The notes beneath the pieces are model-generated. The model did not search any database. It was not told the origin of the DNA and was given only the letters and a program-made list of their open reading frames with translations. A stretch of 38,399 nucleotides of DNA from Afipia birgiae 34632 (GTDB taxonomy: Bacteria; Pseudomonadota; Alphaproteobacteria; Rhizobiales; Xanthobacteraceae). The translations under genes and the position numbers were made by a program. Position 1 is the stretch's first letter; every line of letters begins with the position of its first letter. The stretch covers positions 587,189 to 625,587 of the forward strand of contig NZ_HG326653.1 of assembly GCF_000308295.2 (NCBI RefSeq), read 5' to 3'. Of the stretch, positions 7,761-16,271 are shown piece by piece.

Positions 7761-8429
7761 ATGAGTGCGCAACGCGTTCTGCATACAATCGATGGCATCA
7801 GCACGTGGACAGGCAAGGCCGCGGCGTGGCTGATCGTCGGTCTGATGCTTCTTGTCTGTGCCGAAGTCTTCAAGCGCTACATCCTCAATATGCCGACGGC
7901 ATGGATCTTCGATGCCTCGAACATGATGTACGGCACATTGTTCATGATCGCGGGGGCCTACACGCTGGCGCAGAATGGCCACGTGCGCGGCGATTTTCTT
8001 TACAGCTCGATGCCGCCGCGCCGGCAGGCGTCGCTCGACCTGATTCTTTACATCGTGTTTTTCCTGCCCGGCATCGCGGCGCTGGTTTATGCGGGCTGGG
8101 ACTACGCGGTCGATTCCTGGCGCATCAACGAACATTCCAACGTCACCGCTGACGGTCCGCCGGTCTGGCAGTTCAAGTTCATGATTCCGCTGGCGGGCGC
8201 GTTGCTGTTGCTGCAGGGCGCTGCCGAAATCATGCGTTGTGTCATCTGTCTCAGGACCGGCGAGTGGCCGAGCCGCCTGAAGGATGTGTCGGAAATCGAC
8301 GTCGTGGGCGAGCAGCTTGCCAACAGCCAATATGTCGACGAGGAGTCGCGCAGGATCGCAATCGAGAAAGCGCAGGATATTGAAGAAAGCGCGCGTCAGC
8401 GCGGCATGGGCGGAGACCTTTCGAAATGA
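7761..8429 (+). CDS. TRAP transporter small permease, DctQ family
   Basis: At 222 aa it has four predicted membrane segments (around VGLMLLVCAEVF, MMYGTLFMIAGAYTL, LILYIVFFLPGIAALVYAG and FMIPLAGALLLLQGAAEIM) and family phrases such as AWIFDASNMMYGTLFM and NGHVRGDFLYS. DctQ proteins form a complex with the large permease in the inner membrane. A longer than usual soluble C-terminal tail (about residues 172-222, acidic and helical) extends into the cytoplasm. The start is preceded by AGGTG at some distance. Its stop overlaps the next start as ATGA at 8426-8429, implying translational coupling to the large permease. Confidence 0.92.
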   Translation: MSAQRVLHTIDGISTWTGKAAAWLIVGLMLLVCAEVFKRYILNMPTAWIFDASNMMYGTLFMIAGAYTLAQNGHVRGDFLYSSMPPRRQASLDLILYIVFFLPGIAALVYAGWDYAVDSWRINEHSNVTADGPPVWQFKFMIPLAGALLLLQGAAEIMRCVICLRTGEWPSRLKDVSEIDVVGEQLANSQYVDEESRRIAIEKAQDIEESARQRGMGGDLSK

Positions 8430-10291
8430 GCGATCCCGCACTCGGTCTCCTGATGCTCGGCCTGATCGTGGTCGTCATCATCATGGGGTTCCCCACGGCG
8501 TTCACGCTGATGGGCCTCGGCATGTTCTTCGGTCTGTTCGCCTATCACCGGGCGGGCGAATCGTGGGCCGACAATCACATCTTCGATCTCATGGTCCAGC
8601 GCACCTACGGCGCGATGACCAACGACGTCCTGATCTCCATCCCGCTGTTCGTCCTCATGGGTTACGTGATGGAACGCGGCGCGCTGGTGGACAAGATGTT
8701 CTACTCGATCCAGCTGGCGTTCCGCCGCGTCCCCGCATCGCTGGCGGTGGCGACGCTGATCGTCTGCACGTTCTGGGGTATCGCCTCGGGTCTGGTCGGA
8801 GCGGTTGTGGTGCTGATGGGCGTCATCGCCTTCAATCCGATGCTGAAGGCCGGTTACGACGTCAAGCTTGCAGCCGGCGTCATCACCGCCGGCGGCACGC
8901 TCGGCATCCTGATCCCGCCCTCCGTCATGATCATCGTCTATGCGGCGGTGGCCGGCCAGTCGGTGGTGAAGCTCTATGCAGCCGCGATGTTTCCCGGCTT
9001 CTTCCTGGCGTTCCTGTATCTCGTCTACATCATCGGCTGGGCGCTCCTGAATCCGAGGATCGCGCCGAAGCTGCCGGAGAGCGAGACGCGCGTGCCGGTG
9101 CGGCCCTGGATCAGCGAGCTGCAGAAATCCTACTCGCACAAGATGCTGCCGGCCCTGCTGACCGCTGCCGTTTCTCCCGCAAGGGCGATGGCCATCACCG
9201 CGGACGGCGTGCGCGTCAGCTACACGATGCTGCTGCGGAATCTCGGCTACGTGCTGGTGCCGCTGGTGCTCACGGCGGCAACGCTCTGGGCCGCCTGGTG
9301 GTACGTCGTCATCCATCAGCAGCCCGATGCGCCTGCGCCATCGGCCGCCATCAGTCAGCAGCTTGGTGCGCCATCGCAGTCCTCCACGGCAGAGCCTGCG
9401 GAAGAAAAACTGCAGGAGCTCGGCGGCCCGTCTTCGGATGAGCGAAAAGGCGAGCCGGAAACCTTGCAGGAGATGGGCAGCGCCGAGTTGCGCGGCCAGG
9501 GCACGGCAGCACCGTCGGCAGCCGGACCACCGCAGGCGTTCTACACCTACTTCGCGTTCACCTGCGGAATCTTCGGGCTGATCCTGCTCTACTATTACTG
9601 GACCATGGGCGCGGAGCAGTTCGAGGTTTTGCGGCTCTTGATCTCGTCGGTGATGCCGCTCGGCCTTCTGACCGCAGTGGTGCTCGCGGTGATCCTGCTC
9701 GGCATCACAACGGCGACGGAATCCGCGGCAGTCGGGGCGGCGGGCGCATTCCTGCTCGCATTCCAGGCGCGCACGCTCGATTGGAAGCGCACCAAGGAAG
9801 CCGTGTTCCTGACGGCGAAAACCACGTCGATGGTGTGCTGGCTGTTCGTCGGCTCCGCGCTGTTCTCGGCGGTGTTTGCGATCCTCGGCGGTCAGGCGCT
9901 GCTGGAGAGCTGGGTGCTGTCGCTGAATCTGACGCCGGTTCAGTTCATGATCCTGTCGCAGGCGATCATCTTCATCCTCGGCTGGCCGCTGGAATGGACC
10001 GAGATCATCGTGATCTTCGTTCCGATCTTCCTGCCGATGCTGAAGCACTTCGGCATCGATCCGATCCTGTGGGGCGTGCTGGTGTTCGTCAATCTGCAGG
10101 CGGCGTTCCTGTCGCCGCCGGTGGCGATGTCGGCCTTCTATCTGAAGGGCGTTGCGCCATCGCATGTGACGCTGAACCAGATTTTCGGCGGCATGATGCC
10201 CTACATGCTGATCGTCATCGTCTGCATGGTTCTGATGTACCTCTGGCCCGGCATGACGCTGTGGCTGCCGAACTATCTGTACGGGAACTGA
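8426..10291 (+). CDS. TRAP transporter large permease, DctM family, with extra central region
   Basis: The N-terminal half shows DctM features (LMGLGMFFGLFAYH, LISIPLFVLMGYVMERG, GVITAGGTLGILIPPSVMII) and the C-terminal half continues the multi-span core (LLGITTATESAAVGAAGAF, FILGWPLEWTEIIVIFVPIF, PPVAMSAFYLKGVAPSHV). At 621 aa it is about 190 aa longer than the usual 430. The surplus lies in the middle: a hydrophobic segment (VLVPLVLTAATLWAAWWYVV), then a hydrophilic Ala/Pro/Glu/Gln-rich linker at about residues 297-369 with recurring Q-x-LG/MG units (SQQLGAPS, LQELGGPS, LQEMGSAE), then another membrane segment. The pair of extra spans keeps the topology consistent. I recall longer DctM forms in the mannitol/chloroaromatic branch, so this may be a subfamily trait. 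It couples ion gradient to solute import with DctP and DctQ. Confidence 0.9.
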   Translation: MSDPALGLLMLGLIVVVIIMGFPTAFTLMGLGMFFGLFAYHRAGESWADNHIFDLMVQRTYGAMTNDVLISIPLFVLMGYVMERGALVDKMFYSIQLAFRRVPASLAVATLIVCTFWGIASGLVGAVVVLMGVIAFNPMLKAGYDVKLAAGVITAGGTLGILIPPSVMIIVYAAVAGQSVVKLYAAAMFPGFFLAFLYLVYIIGWALLNPRIAPKLPESETRVPVRPWISELQKSYSHKMLPALLTAAVSPARAMAITADGVRVSYTMLLRNLGYVLVPLVLTAATLWAAWWYVVIHQQPDAPAPSAAISQQLGAPSQSSTAEPAEEKLQELGGPSSDERKGEPETLQEMGSAELRGQGTAAPSAAGPPQAFYTYFAFTCGIFGLILLYYYWTMGAEQFEVLRLLISSVMPLGLLTAVVLAVILLGITTATESAAVGAAGAFLLAFQARTLDWKRTKEAVFLTAKTTSMVCWLFVGSALFSAVFAILGGQALLESWVLSLNLTPVQFMILSQAIIFILGWPLEWTEIIVIFVPIFLPMLKHFGIDPILWGVLVFVNLQAAFLSPPVAMSAFYLKGVAPSHVTLNQIFGGMMPYMLIVIVCMVLMYLWPGMTLWLPNYLYGN

Positions 10292-10381
10292 CGCGAAAAC
10301 GTGATCGGCTGGTGCTTTGCGCCGGCCGATCCATCGCAGGCATTACTTGGATACCCGTTCGTTCTGCCGTAAACTGCGGGC

Positions 10382-11791
10382 ATGAGCGATTTCAGTTCCC
10401 TGTATTCAGTCCTGAAACAGACGGCCGATCCGAAAGTCGCGGACGCGATCCAGACACTGATCGAAACCGGCGCCGACCATGAACTCAACCGGATCAACCT
10501 GATCGAATTCGCGGCCAGAACGGGGCTTGGCGAAGAGAAGGTGATCTCGGGTTTTCTCCATGCCTCGCGGCTGGGCATTTTCGATCTCACCTGGAACGTG
10601 CTGTGCCCCGGATGCAGCGGCGTGCTCGGCGCGCACGACACCCTGAAACAGCTCAAGCCCGAAGACTATCATTGCGGCCTTTGCGCCGCCGGGTATCAGG
10701 CGTCGGTCGACGATCAGGTCGAAGTTGCCTTCACGGTCAGCCCCAAGGTCCGTCGCATTGCGGCGCACGATCCTCATACGCTGCCGAGCTGGGATTACTG
10801 GCGGCAGATCTTCTGGAGTTCGGGAATTGATATCAACGAGGAATCATTCTCCCGTCTGGTGAATGAGGCGACGCTGGAGGCGGTCGAACTGGCGGCCGGC
10901 GAAAAAGTCGTGGTGTCGCTGCAGTTACCGGCGCAATTCGTGATCGTGTTCGAACCGGTCACGCACTCCGCGCTGTTTCTCGACGTCAAGGGCGAGCCGA
11001 CGAAAGAGAAACAGAATGCGTCATTGGTGTTCGACGGTGTGCATTCCCCAACCGATACAATCGAGATGCGTCCAGGACCGCTGCGGCTGCCGCTGGAGAA
11101 TCAATCCAAAAATCGCGTGCTGCCGTCGGTGTGGATCGCGGGCGATGCGCTTCACGATCTGCTCGGCAAGCGCAAGCCGATCGTCACCGCGAAACGGATT
11201 CTGGCCAACCAGACCTTCCGCGATGTCTACAAGGCGGACAACCTCAACGTCGATCAGCGTCTCAAGATCACGTCTCTGACGTTTCTGTTCACCGACCTCA
11301 AGGGTTCGACGGCGCTCTATGAGCGCGTCGGCGACCTCGCTGCGTTTGATCTGGTCCGCGCGCACTTTCGCGCGTTGCTGGAGATTATCGCATCCGAGGC
11401 AGGTGCGGTGGTGAAGACCATCGGCGATGCGGTGATGGCGACGTTCGTTCGTCCCGAGCAGGCAATCGCCGCGGGTCTGCGGATGCGCGAGGCGATGGAC
11501 GCCCTCAATGACCAGCGCGGAACAAAGGACCTGCTGGTCAAGATCGGCATCCATGAAGGCGCCTGTCTCGCGGTGATGCTGAACGACCGGCAGGATTATT
11601 TCGGCCAGACCGTGAACATTGCGGCGCGGGTACAGGGGCAGGTCACGGAGCGGGCAATCAACGCCACCGGACCAGTGGTCAAGTCGCCCGCGGTCATGGA
11701 GTTGCTGGAAAAGGCGGGATTGAAGCCGTCGGAAAAGACCGTCGAATTGCGCGGAATTTCAGACAGGGTGGTGATTTATGAGATTCCGTGA
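10382..11791 (+). CDS. class III adenylate/guanylate cyclase with N-terminal zinc-ribbon-like region (DUF5939-like)
   Basis: The C-terminal catalytic domain (about residues 297-440) has the class III landmarks: FLFTDLKGST with metal-binding Asp305, KTIGDAVMATF with Asp349 and substrate-facing Lys345, and DYFGQTVNIAAR with Asn422 and transition-state Arg426. The catalytic set looks complete, so activity is likely, though cAMP versus cGMP cannot be decided. The N-terminal part has a helical start and a four-cysteine site CPGC...CGLC (Cys75, 78, 98, 101) resembling a zinc ribbon, then a beta-rich middle domain (about 110-260). This order fits DUF5939-type cyclases. No membrane span is seen, so it is probably cytosolic. 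Its upstream region of 90 bp has only a weak ribosome site. Confidence 0.9.
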   Translation: MSDFSSLYSVLKQTADPKVADAIQTLIETGADHELNRINLIEFAARTGLGEEKVISGFLHASRLGIFDLTWNVLCPGCSGVLGAHDTLKQLKPEDYHCGLCAAGYQASVDDQVEVAFTVSPKVRRIAAHDPHTLPSWDYWRQIFWSSGIDINEESFSRLVNEATLEAVELAAGEKVVVSLQLPAQFVIVFEPVTHSALFLDVKGEPTKEKQNASLVFDGVHSPTDTIEMRPGPLRLPLENQSKNRVLPSVWIAGDALHDLLGKRKPIVTAKRILANQTFRDVYKADNLNVDQRLKITSLTFLFTDLKGSTALYERVGDLAAFDLVRAHFRALLEIIASEAGAVVKTIGDAVMATFVRPEQAIAAGLRMREAMDALNDQRGTKDLLVKIGIHEGACLAVMLNDRQDYFGQTVNIAARVQGQVTERAINATGPVVKSPAVMELLEKAGLKPSEKTVELRGISDRVVIYEIP

Positions 11792-11940
11792 CGGATTATG
11801 GCGGAGGCCCCGTGCACCCGTGGCGGCTTTTGGGCGCACGGCAGGGTTGAGGGCCGCTCCGGAACCCGCACAAGATTGCCAGAGTTTCATTTTCAGGCCA
11901 TAGAACCAGACGATCTTGTGCCCTAGACTTTTGCCCGGAC

Positions 11941-12000
11941 ATATGACCTTTCCCTGAAACCCGTACCCGCTTTGCGCGACGAGATTTCGGATCGGGCATG
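11941..12000 (-). repeat. short dispersed intergenic repeat, copy 1
   Basis: Read on the minus strand, this 60-bp segment aligns with 13364-13430: both begin CATGnCCC, contain CGCGnnnCGCAAAGnGGG, then TTTCAGG and finish near GGnCAT. Ends are partly complementary (CAT...ATG). It resembles the 'aaaagtgggaaccggttttcgg' type of short repeats I recall from Bradyrhizobium and relatives. Confidence 0.55.
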
Positions 12001-12036
12001 CCTCCGATCAGGTTCCGTTTTTGATTGCAGAGATTG

Positions 12037-12516
12037 ATGCTCGATAGACTGCGCCACTTCATCGCTGACGTTGTTTCCCCCGCTGGGTCAGAGACTCGTA
12101 CTTTTGCCGAAGGCGACTACCGGCTGGCGGCCGCGGCGCTTCTTATCCATGTGATTTCACTCGACGGCGAGCCGACCGAGGCCGAGAAGCGCAAGCTGCA
12201 CGCGCTGCTTGAATACCGTTTCGATCTCGATCCCGGGACGGCCGCGAAACTGATTGCGGATGCGACGCTGGTCGAGGGCGAGGCGGTCGACCTCTATCGC
12301 TTCACCAGTGTGATCATGCGCTCGGTCAACGAGGAGGGCCGGCTTCGTATCATCGAAATGATGTGGGAATTGGTGTTTGCGGATGGCCACGTCACCGAAT
12401 TCGAGGACAATGTTGTCTGGCGCGCGGCGGATCTGCTCGGCATTTCCTCCCGCGACCGCCTCAACCTCAAACACCGTGTCGCGGACAGCCGGCTGACGCC
12501 GGACACCGCGACATAG
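12037..12516 (+). CDS. TerB-family (tellurite resistance TerB-like) protein
   Basis: The 159-aa, all-helical, acidic protein has the TerB/DUF533-type pattern of duplicated helical halves with acidic sites: LLIHVISLDGEPTEAEKRKL and, about 75 residues later, MMWELVFADGHVTEFEDNVV. The paired (A/L)DG(x)xTExE motifs are the presumed metal-binding positions of TerB. In most alphaproteobacteria such stand-alone TerB proteins occur away from ter resistance operons and have no demonstrated role, so tellurite resistance should not be assumed. The ATG at 12037 is used; a TTG at 12025 in frame adds four residues and cannot be excluded. The SDR gene follows after 69 bp. Confidence 0.85.
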   Translation: MLDRLRHFIADVVSPAGSETRTFAEGDYRLAAAALLIHVISLDGEPTEAEKRKLHALLEYRFDLDPGTAAKLIADATLVEGEAVDLYRFTSVIMRSVNEEGRLRIIEMMWELVFADGHVTEFEDNVVWRAADLLGISSRDRLNLKHRVADSRLTPDTAT

Positions 12517-12585
12517 CACGTCACTGTTCTTATTGTTCTTTCGCCCGCTTTGTTTCGCCAGAACCCCAGACAACTGAATGCATCC

Positions 12586-13362
12586 ATGACCAAACGTGTC
12601 ACGCTGATCACGGGCGCCTCATCGGGCATCGGGGCCGAGCTGGCGCGCATTTTCGCGCTGAACGGCTCCAGCACGGTGCTGGTCGCCCGCCGCGAGGATC
12701 GCCTGAAGCAGCTCGCCGATGAGATCGCCGCTGCCGGGCATCCGCGCCCCGCGATCCTTGTCTGCGATCTCAGCGCGCCTGCCGCCTGCGATCAGATCGC
12801 GGCGTCGCTGAAGGCGATGGATGCCGAGGTGGATACTGTCGTCAACAATGCGGGCTACGGACTGTTCGGCGAGGCTGTCGATCTCGACCGCGCGCATCAG
12901 CTTGCGATGGTCGATCTGAATGTCCGCGTGCTGACCGACCTGACGCTGCGCTTCGCCGACAGCCTTGTTCGTCATCGCGGCGGCATTCTCAATGTGGCGT
13001 CGATCGCCTCGTTCCTGCCTGGCCCCCGGATGGCGGTCTATTACGCCACCAAGGCGTATGTGCTGTCGTTCACCGAGGCGATGCGGGGCGAACTGGGGCC
13101 GAAGGGTGTGCGGGTCACGGCATTGTGTCCGGGCACCGTCCCGACCGAATTTCAGGGTGTGGCCGGGTTCAAGCCGGGCCTTGATTCCGCGGTCCTCAAC
13201 CTGTCGGCCGCTGCGGTCGCGCGAGCCGGCTATCGCGGGCTGATGTCCAACAAGCGGCTGGTTCTGCCGGGCGTCGGCGTGCGGATGATTCCGTTCATGC
13301 TGCGGTTCGCCCCGCGCAGCCTGGTGCTGGCGTCGGTCGCCCGGGTGCAGCAGAAACGTTAG
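12586..13362 (+). CDS. short-chain dehydrogenase/reductase (SDR)
   Basis: A classical SDR of 258 aa: NAD(P)-binding TGASSGIG at residues 9-16, VARRED after strand two (Arg at the end of the strand suggests NADP preference), CDLSA near 60, NNAG at 87-90, and catalytic Ser139, Tyr152 and Lys156 (YYATK). The C-terminal part (about 195-258) is longer and basic/hydrophobic, as in the COG0300 (DltE-like) group. Substrate is unknown. The ATG at 12586 directly precedes the Rossmann motif; the longer frame from 12550 adds only an unrelated dozen residues. It is probably transcribed with the TerB-like gene upstream. Confidence 0.92.
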   Translation: MTKRVTLITGASSGIGAELARIFALNGSSTVLVARREDRLKQLADEIAAAGHPRPAILVCDLSAPAACDQIAASLKAMDAEVDTVVNNAGYGLFGEAVDLDRAHQLAMVDLNVRVLTDLTLRFADSLVRHRGGILNVASIASFLPGPRMAVYYATKAYVLSFTEAMRGELGPKGVRVTALCPGTVPTEFQGVAGFKPGLDSAVLNLSAAAVARAGYRGLMSNKRLVLPGVGVRMIPFMLRFAPRSLVLASVARVQQKR

Positions 13363-13363
13363 C

Positions 13364-13430
13364 GGCATGGCCCCGACCCGAACGGCCGCGTAGCGCAAAG
13401 TGGGCACCGGCTTTCAGGCGAGGCCATGCC
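13364..13430 (+). repeat. short dispersed intergenic repeat, copy 2 (inverted relative to copy 1)
   Basis: The ends GGCATGGCC and GGCCATGCC are inverted repeats, and the body (GCGCAAAGTGGGCACCGGC) aligns with the reverse complement of 11941-12000. It begins two bases after the SDR stop codon. With copy 1 it brackets the TerB-SDR gene pair in inverted orientation. Confidence 0.6.
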
Positions 13431-13566
13431 CTCAAATCAAATTTGCTTCTGCGCAGACCACGTGCGCAAAGTCCCGGCTCGACGCAGCCTCGGCAACACA
13501 ATATTTTCGAATTCGGCGTTCAATGGGGACGCTTGTCCTCCGCCGGGGATGGAAGAAGACGGATCG

Positions 13567-14364
13567 ATGCTACGGCCTGATGGTGATCAACCTATCGGTT
13601 TCGGCCCGACAACTTTTGGCCTGACGACGTGCGGCCGGTTCACGGCGCTTCCGGTGCTCATCATTCTGCATGGTCCGATGTCCACGCCCGGCCGGGTCGG
13701 CAACGCGCTGCGCGCCATGGGCCATCCCCTTGATGTCCGCCGCCCGGTGTTTGGCGATCCGCTGCCTGAAACGCTCGATCACTATGCCGGGGCGATCACT
13801 TTCGGCGGGCCGATGAGCGCCAACGACAACGAGGACTTCATCCGCCGCGAGATCGACTGGCTCGCAGTGCCGCTGAAGGAACAGCGGCCGTTTCTCGGAA
13901 TCTGTCTTGGCGCGCAAATGCTCGCCAAGCACCTTGGCGCAAAGGTCGCACCGCATCCTGACGGCCGCGCCGAGGTCGGCTACTATCCGATCCGGCCGAC
14001 CGAGCATGGCCGGAAGATTTGCTCGCACTGGCCTGACCATGTCTATCAATGGCACCGCGAGGGTTTCGAACTTCCCGCGCGCACCGAGCAACTGGCCGAG
14101 GGCGACGATTTCCCGGTACAGGCATTTCGTACCGGACGCAGCTTCGGAATCCAGTTTCATCCCGATGTAACCCACGCGATGCTGCACCGCTGGACCACGC
14201 GCGGAGACGAGCGCATGTCGCTTCCCGGTGCACGTTCACGCGCCGAGCATTTCACCGGGCGCATGGTTCACGATCTTGCGGAACGCGCGTGGCTGACAGC
14301 GTTCCTGGATGGCTGGCTGCATCGGCCGCCGCCTGCGCCGATTGCATCGCTCGCGGCGGAATAG
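13567..14364 (+). CDS. class I glutamine amidotransferase-like protein
   Basis: The fold is that of a stand-alone class I GATase (COG0518): ITFGGPMSAND early, the nucleophile elbow FLGICLGAQMLAKHLGA with Cys113, and RSFGIQFHPDV with His198. The usual third catalytic residue is Glu in HPE; here Asp200 stands in its place. Homologues are often annotated GMP-synthase-like or glutamine amidotransferase without known acceptor, and the synthetase domain of GuaA is absent. Start choice is uncertain: 13567 has GGAAGAAGA eight bases upstream, but the conserved fold begins only at about residue 29 (PVLIILHGPMS), so an internal GTG at 13654 is also possible. The C-terminal tail (about 205-265) is extra and basic. 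Confidence 0.82.
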   Translation: MLRPDGDQPIGFGPTTFGLTTCGRFTALPVLIILHGPMSTPGRVGNALRAMGHPLDVRRPVFGDPLPETLDHYAGAITFGGPMSANDNEDFIRREIDWLAVPLKEQRPFLGICLGAQMLAKHLGAKVAPHPDGRAEVGYYPIRPTEHGRKICSHWPDHVYQWHREGFELPARTEQLAEGDDFPVQAFRTGRSFGIQFHPDVTHAMLHRWTTRGDERMSLPGARSRAEHFTGRMVHDLAERAWLTAFLDGWLHRPPPAPIASLAAE

Positions 14365-14406
14365 CGTTTCTCAAGCATACTCGCCGGGACGATATGCTGA
14401 GACATC

Positions 14407-14490
14407 GTCATTGCGAGGAGCGAAGCGACGAAGCAATCCAGTTCTTTGCCGGATGCTTCTGGATTGCCTCGCTTGCGCTCGCAACGGCGA
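14407..14490. repeat. family A palindromic repeat, copy 1
   Basis: The left arm is GTCATTGCGAGGAGCGAAGC..GAAGCAATCCAG; the right arm, GGATTGCCTCGCTTGCGCTCGCAACG, is its imperfect reverse complement. The same palindrome recurs at 20713, 22344, 27718 and 32261. It lies between convergent genes. Confidence 0.85.
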
Positions 14491-14501
14491 AGGTGGCTGT
14501 C

Positions 14502-15728
14502 CTACTCAACAGCCTGCGTCACGATGGCGATCTCCGACGTCAGCGTGCGGTGGACAGGGCATTTGTCGGCGATTTCCATCAGCTTCTTGCGCTGCTCGGC
14601 GTCGAGATCGCCCTCCATCGCAATGGTGCGTTCGATGCGGCTGATCATACCTTCCTTGGTTTCGCACTCCTCGCAATCCTTGGCGTGAACGCGGCTGTGT
14701 TTCAGGGTCACCGTGGTGCGCACCAGCGGAATGGATTTCCGCTCCGCATAGAGCCGCATCGTCATCGATGTGCAGGCGCCGAGGGCCCCGAGCAGGAAAT
14801 CATAAGGTCCGGGACCGCTATCCATGCCGCCGACATCGAGCGGTTCGTCGGCAAGGATTCTGTGTTTGCCTGCGGCAATCACATTCTGGAGTTTGCTTGC
14901 GCCGGTCTCGCTGACCACGACGGCGCCAGCGGGAGGGCTTTCGGCAGCCGCCGTATCCGCTGCAGGCACGGCATCGAGAAAACGCATCGCCCATGCCGCG
15001 ATCATATCGGCGACGTAGACTGCGTCGCGCCTCTGCGTCAGCAGATGGTCCGCGCCGGTCAGCGAAATGAAGCTCTTGGGATGCTTCGCCGCGACAAAAA
15101 GGCGCGTCGCGTTGTCGATGCCGACCGTGTCGTCGGTGGGTGAATGGAAGATCAGCAACGGCTTGTGAAGTTTCGCCACGCTTTCCATCAGCCTGTGTTC
15201 GGCGATGTCGTCGAGAAACGCGCGTTTGATGCGGAACGGCCGGCCCGCCAGCGATACTTCGAGTTCGCCTTTTTCGAGAATCTCCGGAATCTGATCCTTG
15301 AACCAGTGCGTAACATGCGAGGGGTCCGACGGGGCGGCGACGGTGGCGACGCATTTGGCTTCCGGGATCAGCGACGCAGCGGCGAGAATGGCCGCGCCGC
15401 CGAGGCTGTGCCCGATCAGGATGGATGGCGCGCGTTGTGTCTTGCGCAGATGGTCCGCCACCAGCACCAGATCGGCGATGTTCGATGAAAACGTCGTATT
15501 GGCGAATTCGCCTTCGCTGGCGCCGATTCCCGTGAAGTCGAACCGGAGTGTGGCGATGCCATGCTTTGCCAGCCCCTCCGCGATCCGCTTGGCGGCCAGC
15601 ACATTCTGGCCGCAGGTGAAGCAATGCGCGAACAGGGCGTAGGCGACCGGTGCGCCGTCCGGCAGGTCCAGCGAGGCCGCCAGCATCTGTCCATCTGAAC
15701 CGGGAAACTGAAATTTTTCGGTCGGCAT
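14502..15728 (-). CDS. alpha/beta hydrolase-OsmC fusion protein
   Basis: Two complete domains are joined in 408 aa. Residues 1-250 form an alpha/beta hydrolase with nucleophile elbow GHSLGG (Ser108), an acid in HSPTDD (Asp199 or 200) and His228 in GADHLL. Residues 270-408 form an OsmC/Ohr-like domain with its two redox cysteines, Cys319 (GALGACTSM) and Cys390 (ADKCPVHRTL), the arrangement used to reduce organic peroxides. The same fusion is known as a bifunctional hydrolase/OsmC protein in many proteobacteria. A role in handling acyl or lipid hydroperoxides is inferred. The start at 15728 has GGGGC just upstream; an in-frame ATG at 15740 is the alternative. There are further CxxC-like pairs (HCFTCG, DCEECE) that could be redox active or bind metal. 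Confidence 0.92.
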   Translation of the reverse strand: MPTEKFQFPGSDGQMLAASLDLPDGAPVAYALFAHCFTCGQNVLAAKRIAEGLAKHGIATLRFDFTGIGASEGEFANTTFSSNIADLVLVADHLRKTQRAPSILIGHSLGGAAILAAASLIPEAKCVATVAAPSDPSHVTHWFKDQIPEILEKGELEVSLAGRPFRIKRAFLDDIAEHRLMESVAKLHKPLLIFHSPTDDTVGIDNATRLFVAAKHPKSFISLTGADHLLTQRRDAVYVADMIAAWAMRFLDAVPAADTAAAESPPAGAVVVSETGASKLQNVIAAGKHRILADEPLDVGGMDSGPGPYDFLLGALGACTSMTMRLYAERKSIPLVRTTVTLKHSRVHAKDCEECETKEGMISRIERTIAMEGDLDAEQRKKLMEIADKCPVHRTLTSEIAIVTQAVE

Positions 15729-15848
15729 GCTGAGCCCCATCGGTTGATGACGGCCCGCCACGTGGCGGACGCGCCTCTTCTGGGACGCAGTCTAAACCAT
15801 CGGATGGCGGCCGTGGGATAACGGCTTGAGGCGTCGGTTCTGGAGTGT

Positions 15849-15924
<76 letters not shown>

Positions 15925-16182
15925 TTGATCGGCCGGGCCGGATACGGCGGCGGCGGACAGGAGCGGCCATTTACAATCCCGATCATGGCCAAGTCAAGAA
16001 CGCCAAAATCAATGTTTTCGGCGCGTATTCTGCAAAATTACGCACCGGTTTTTCGACCGAAAGACACGCAAAATACAAACGGATCGGGGGCGGTCTCGCC
16101 GGCGCCAGGCCAATTCAGCCTGGAACCTCTCTTGTTTGCGCCGCCGCGAACCGGTATTGAGGCGGCAGTCCACGGAAGCGAG

Positions 16183-16259
16183 CGAGTGATCCGGTTCTGA
16201 CATTCGTATCATATCCTTCGCGAGCGCTTTTGCGAATGTCAGAACCAAAGGATCACTCG
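16183..16259. repeat. inverted-repeat element C1
   Basis: The left arm 16183-16206 (CGAGTGATCCGGTTCTGACA and TTCG) pairs with the right arm 16233-16259, with one three-base bulge (AAA). The loop is 26 bases. Transcribed, it would form a long stable hairpin. There is no open frame or transposase. Confidence 0.85.
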
Positions 16260-16271
16260 AATCAAAGATTT

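Noticed and set aside
6531..8441. 636-aa open frame on the minus strand
   Set aside because: It is antisense to the TRAP genes, His/Arg/Asp-rich, with no motif; a GC-skewed shadow frame.
8396..10165. 589-aa open frame on the minus strand
   Set aside because: Antisense of the DctM permease, with artefactual Arg/His/Gln/Asp composition.
11796..12062. 88-aa open frame on the minus strand between cyclase and TerB-like genes
   Set aside because: Crosses a dispersed repeat and the TerB start, with no ribosome site or recognisable text.
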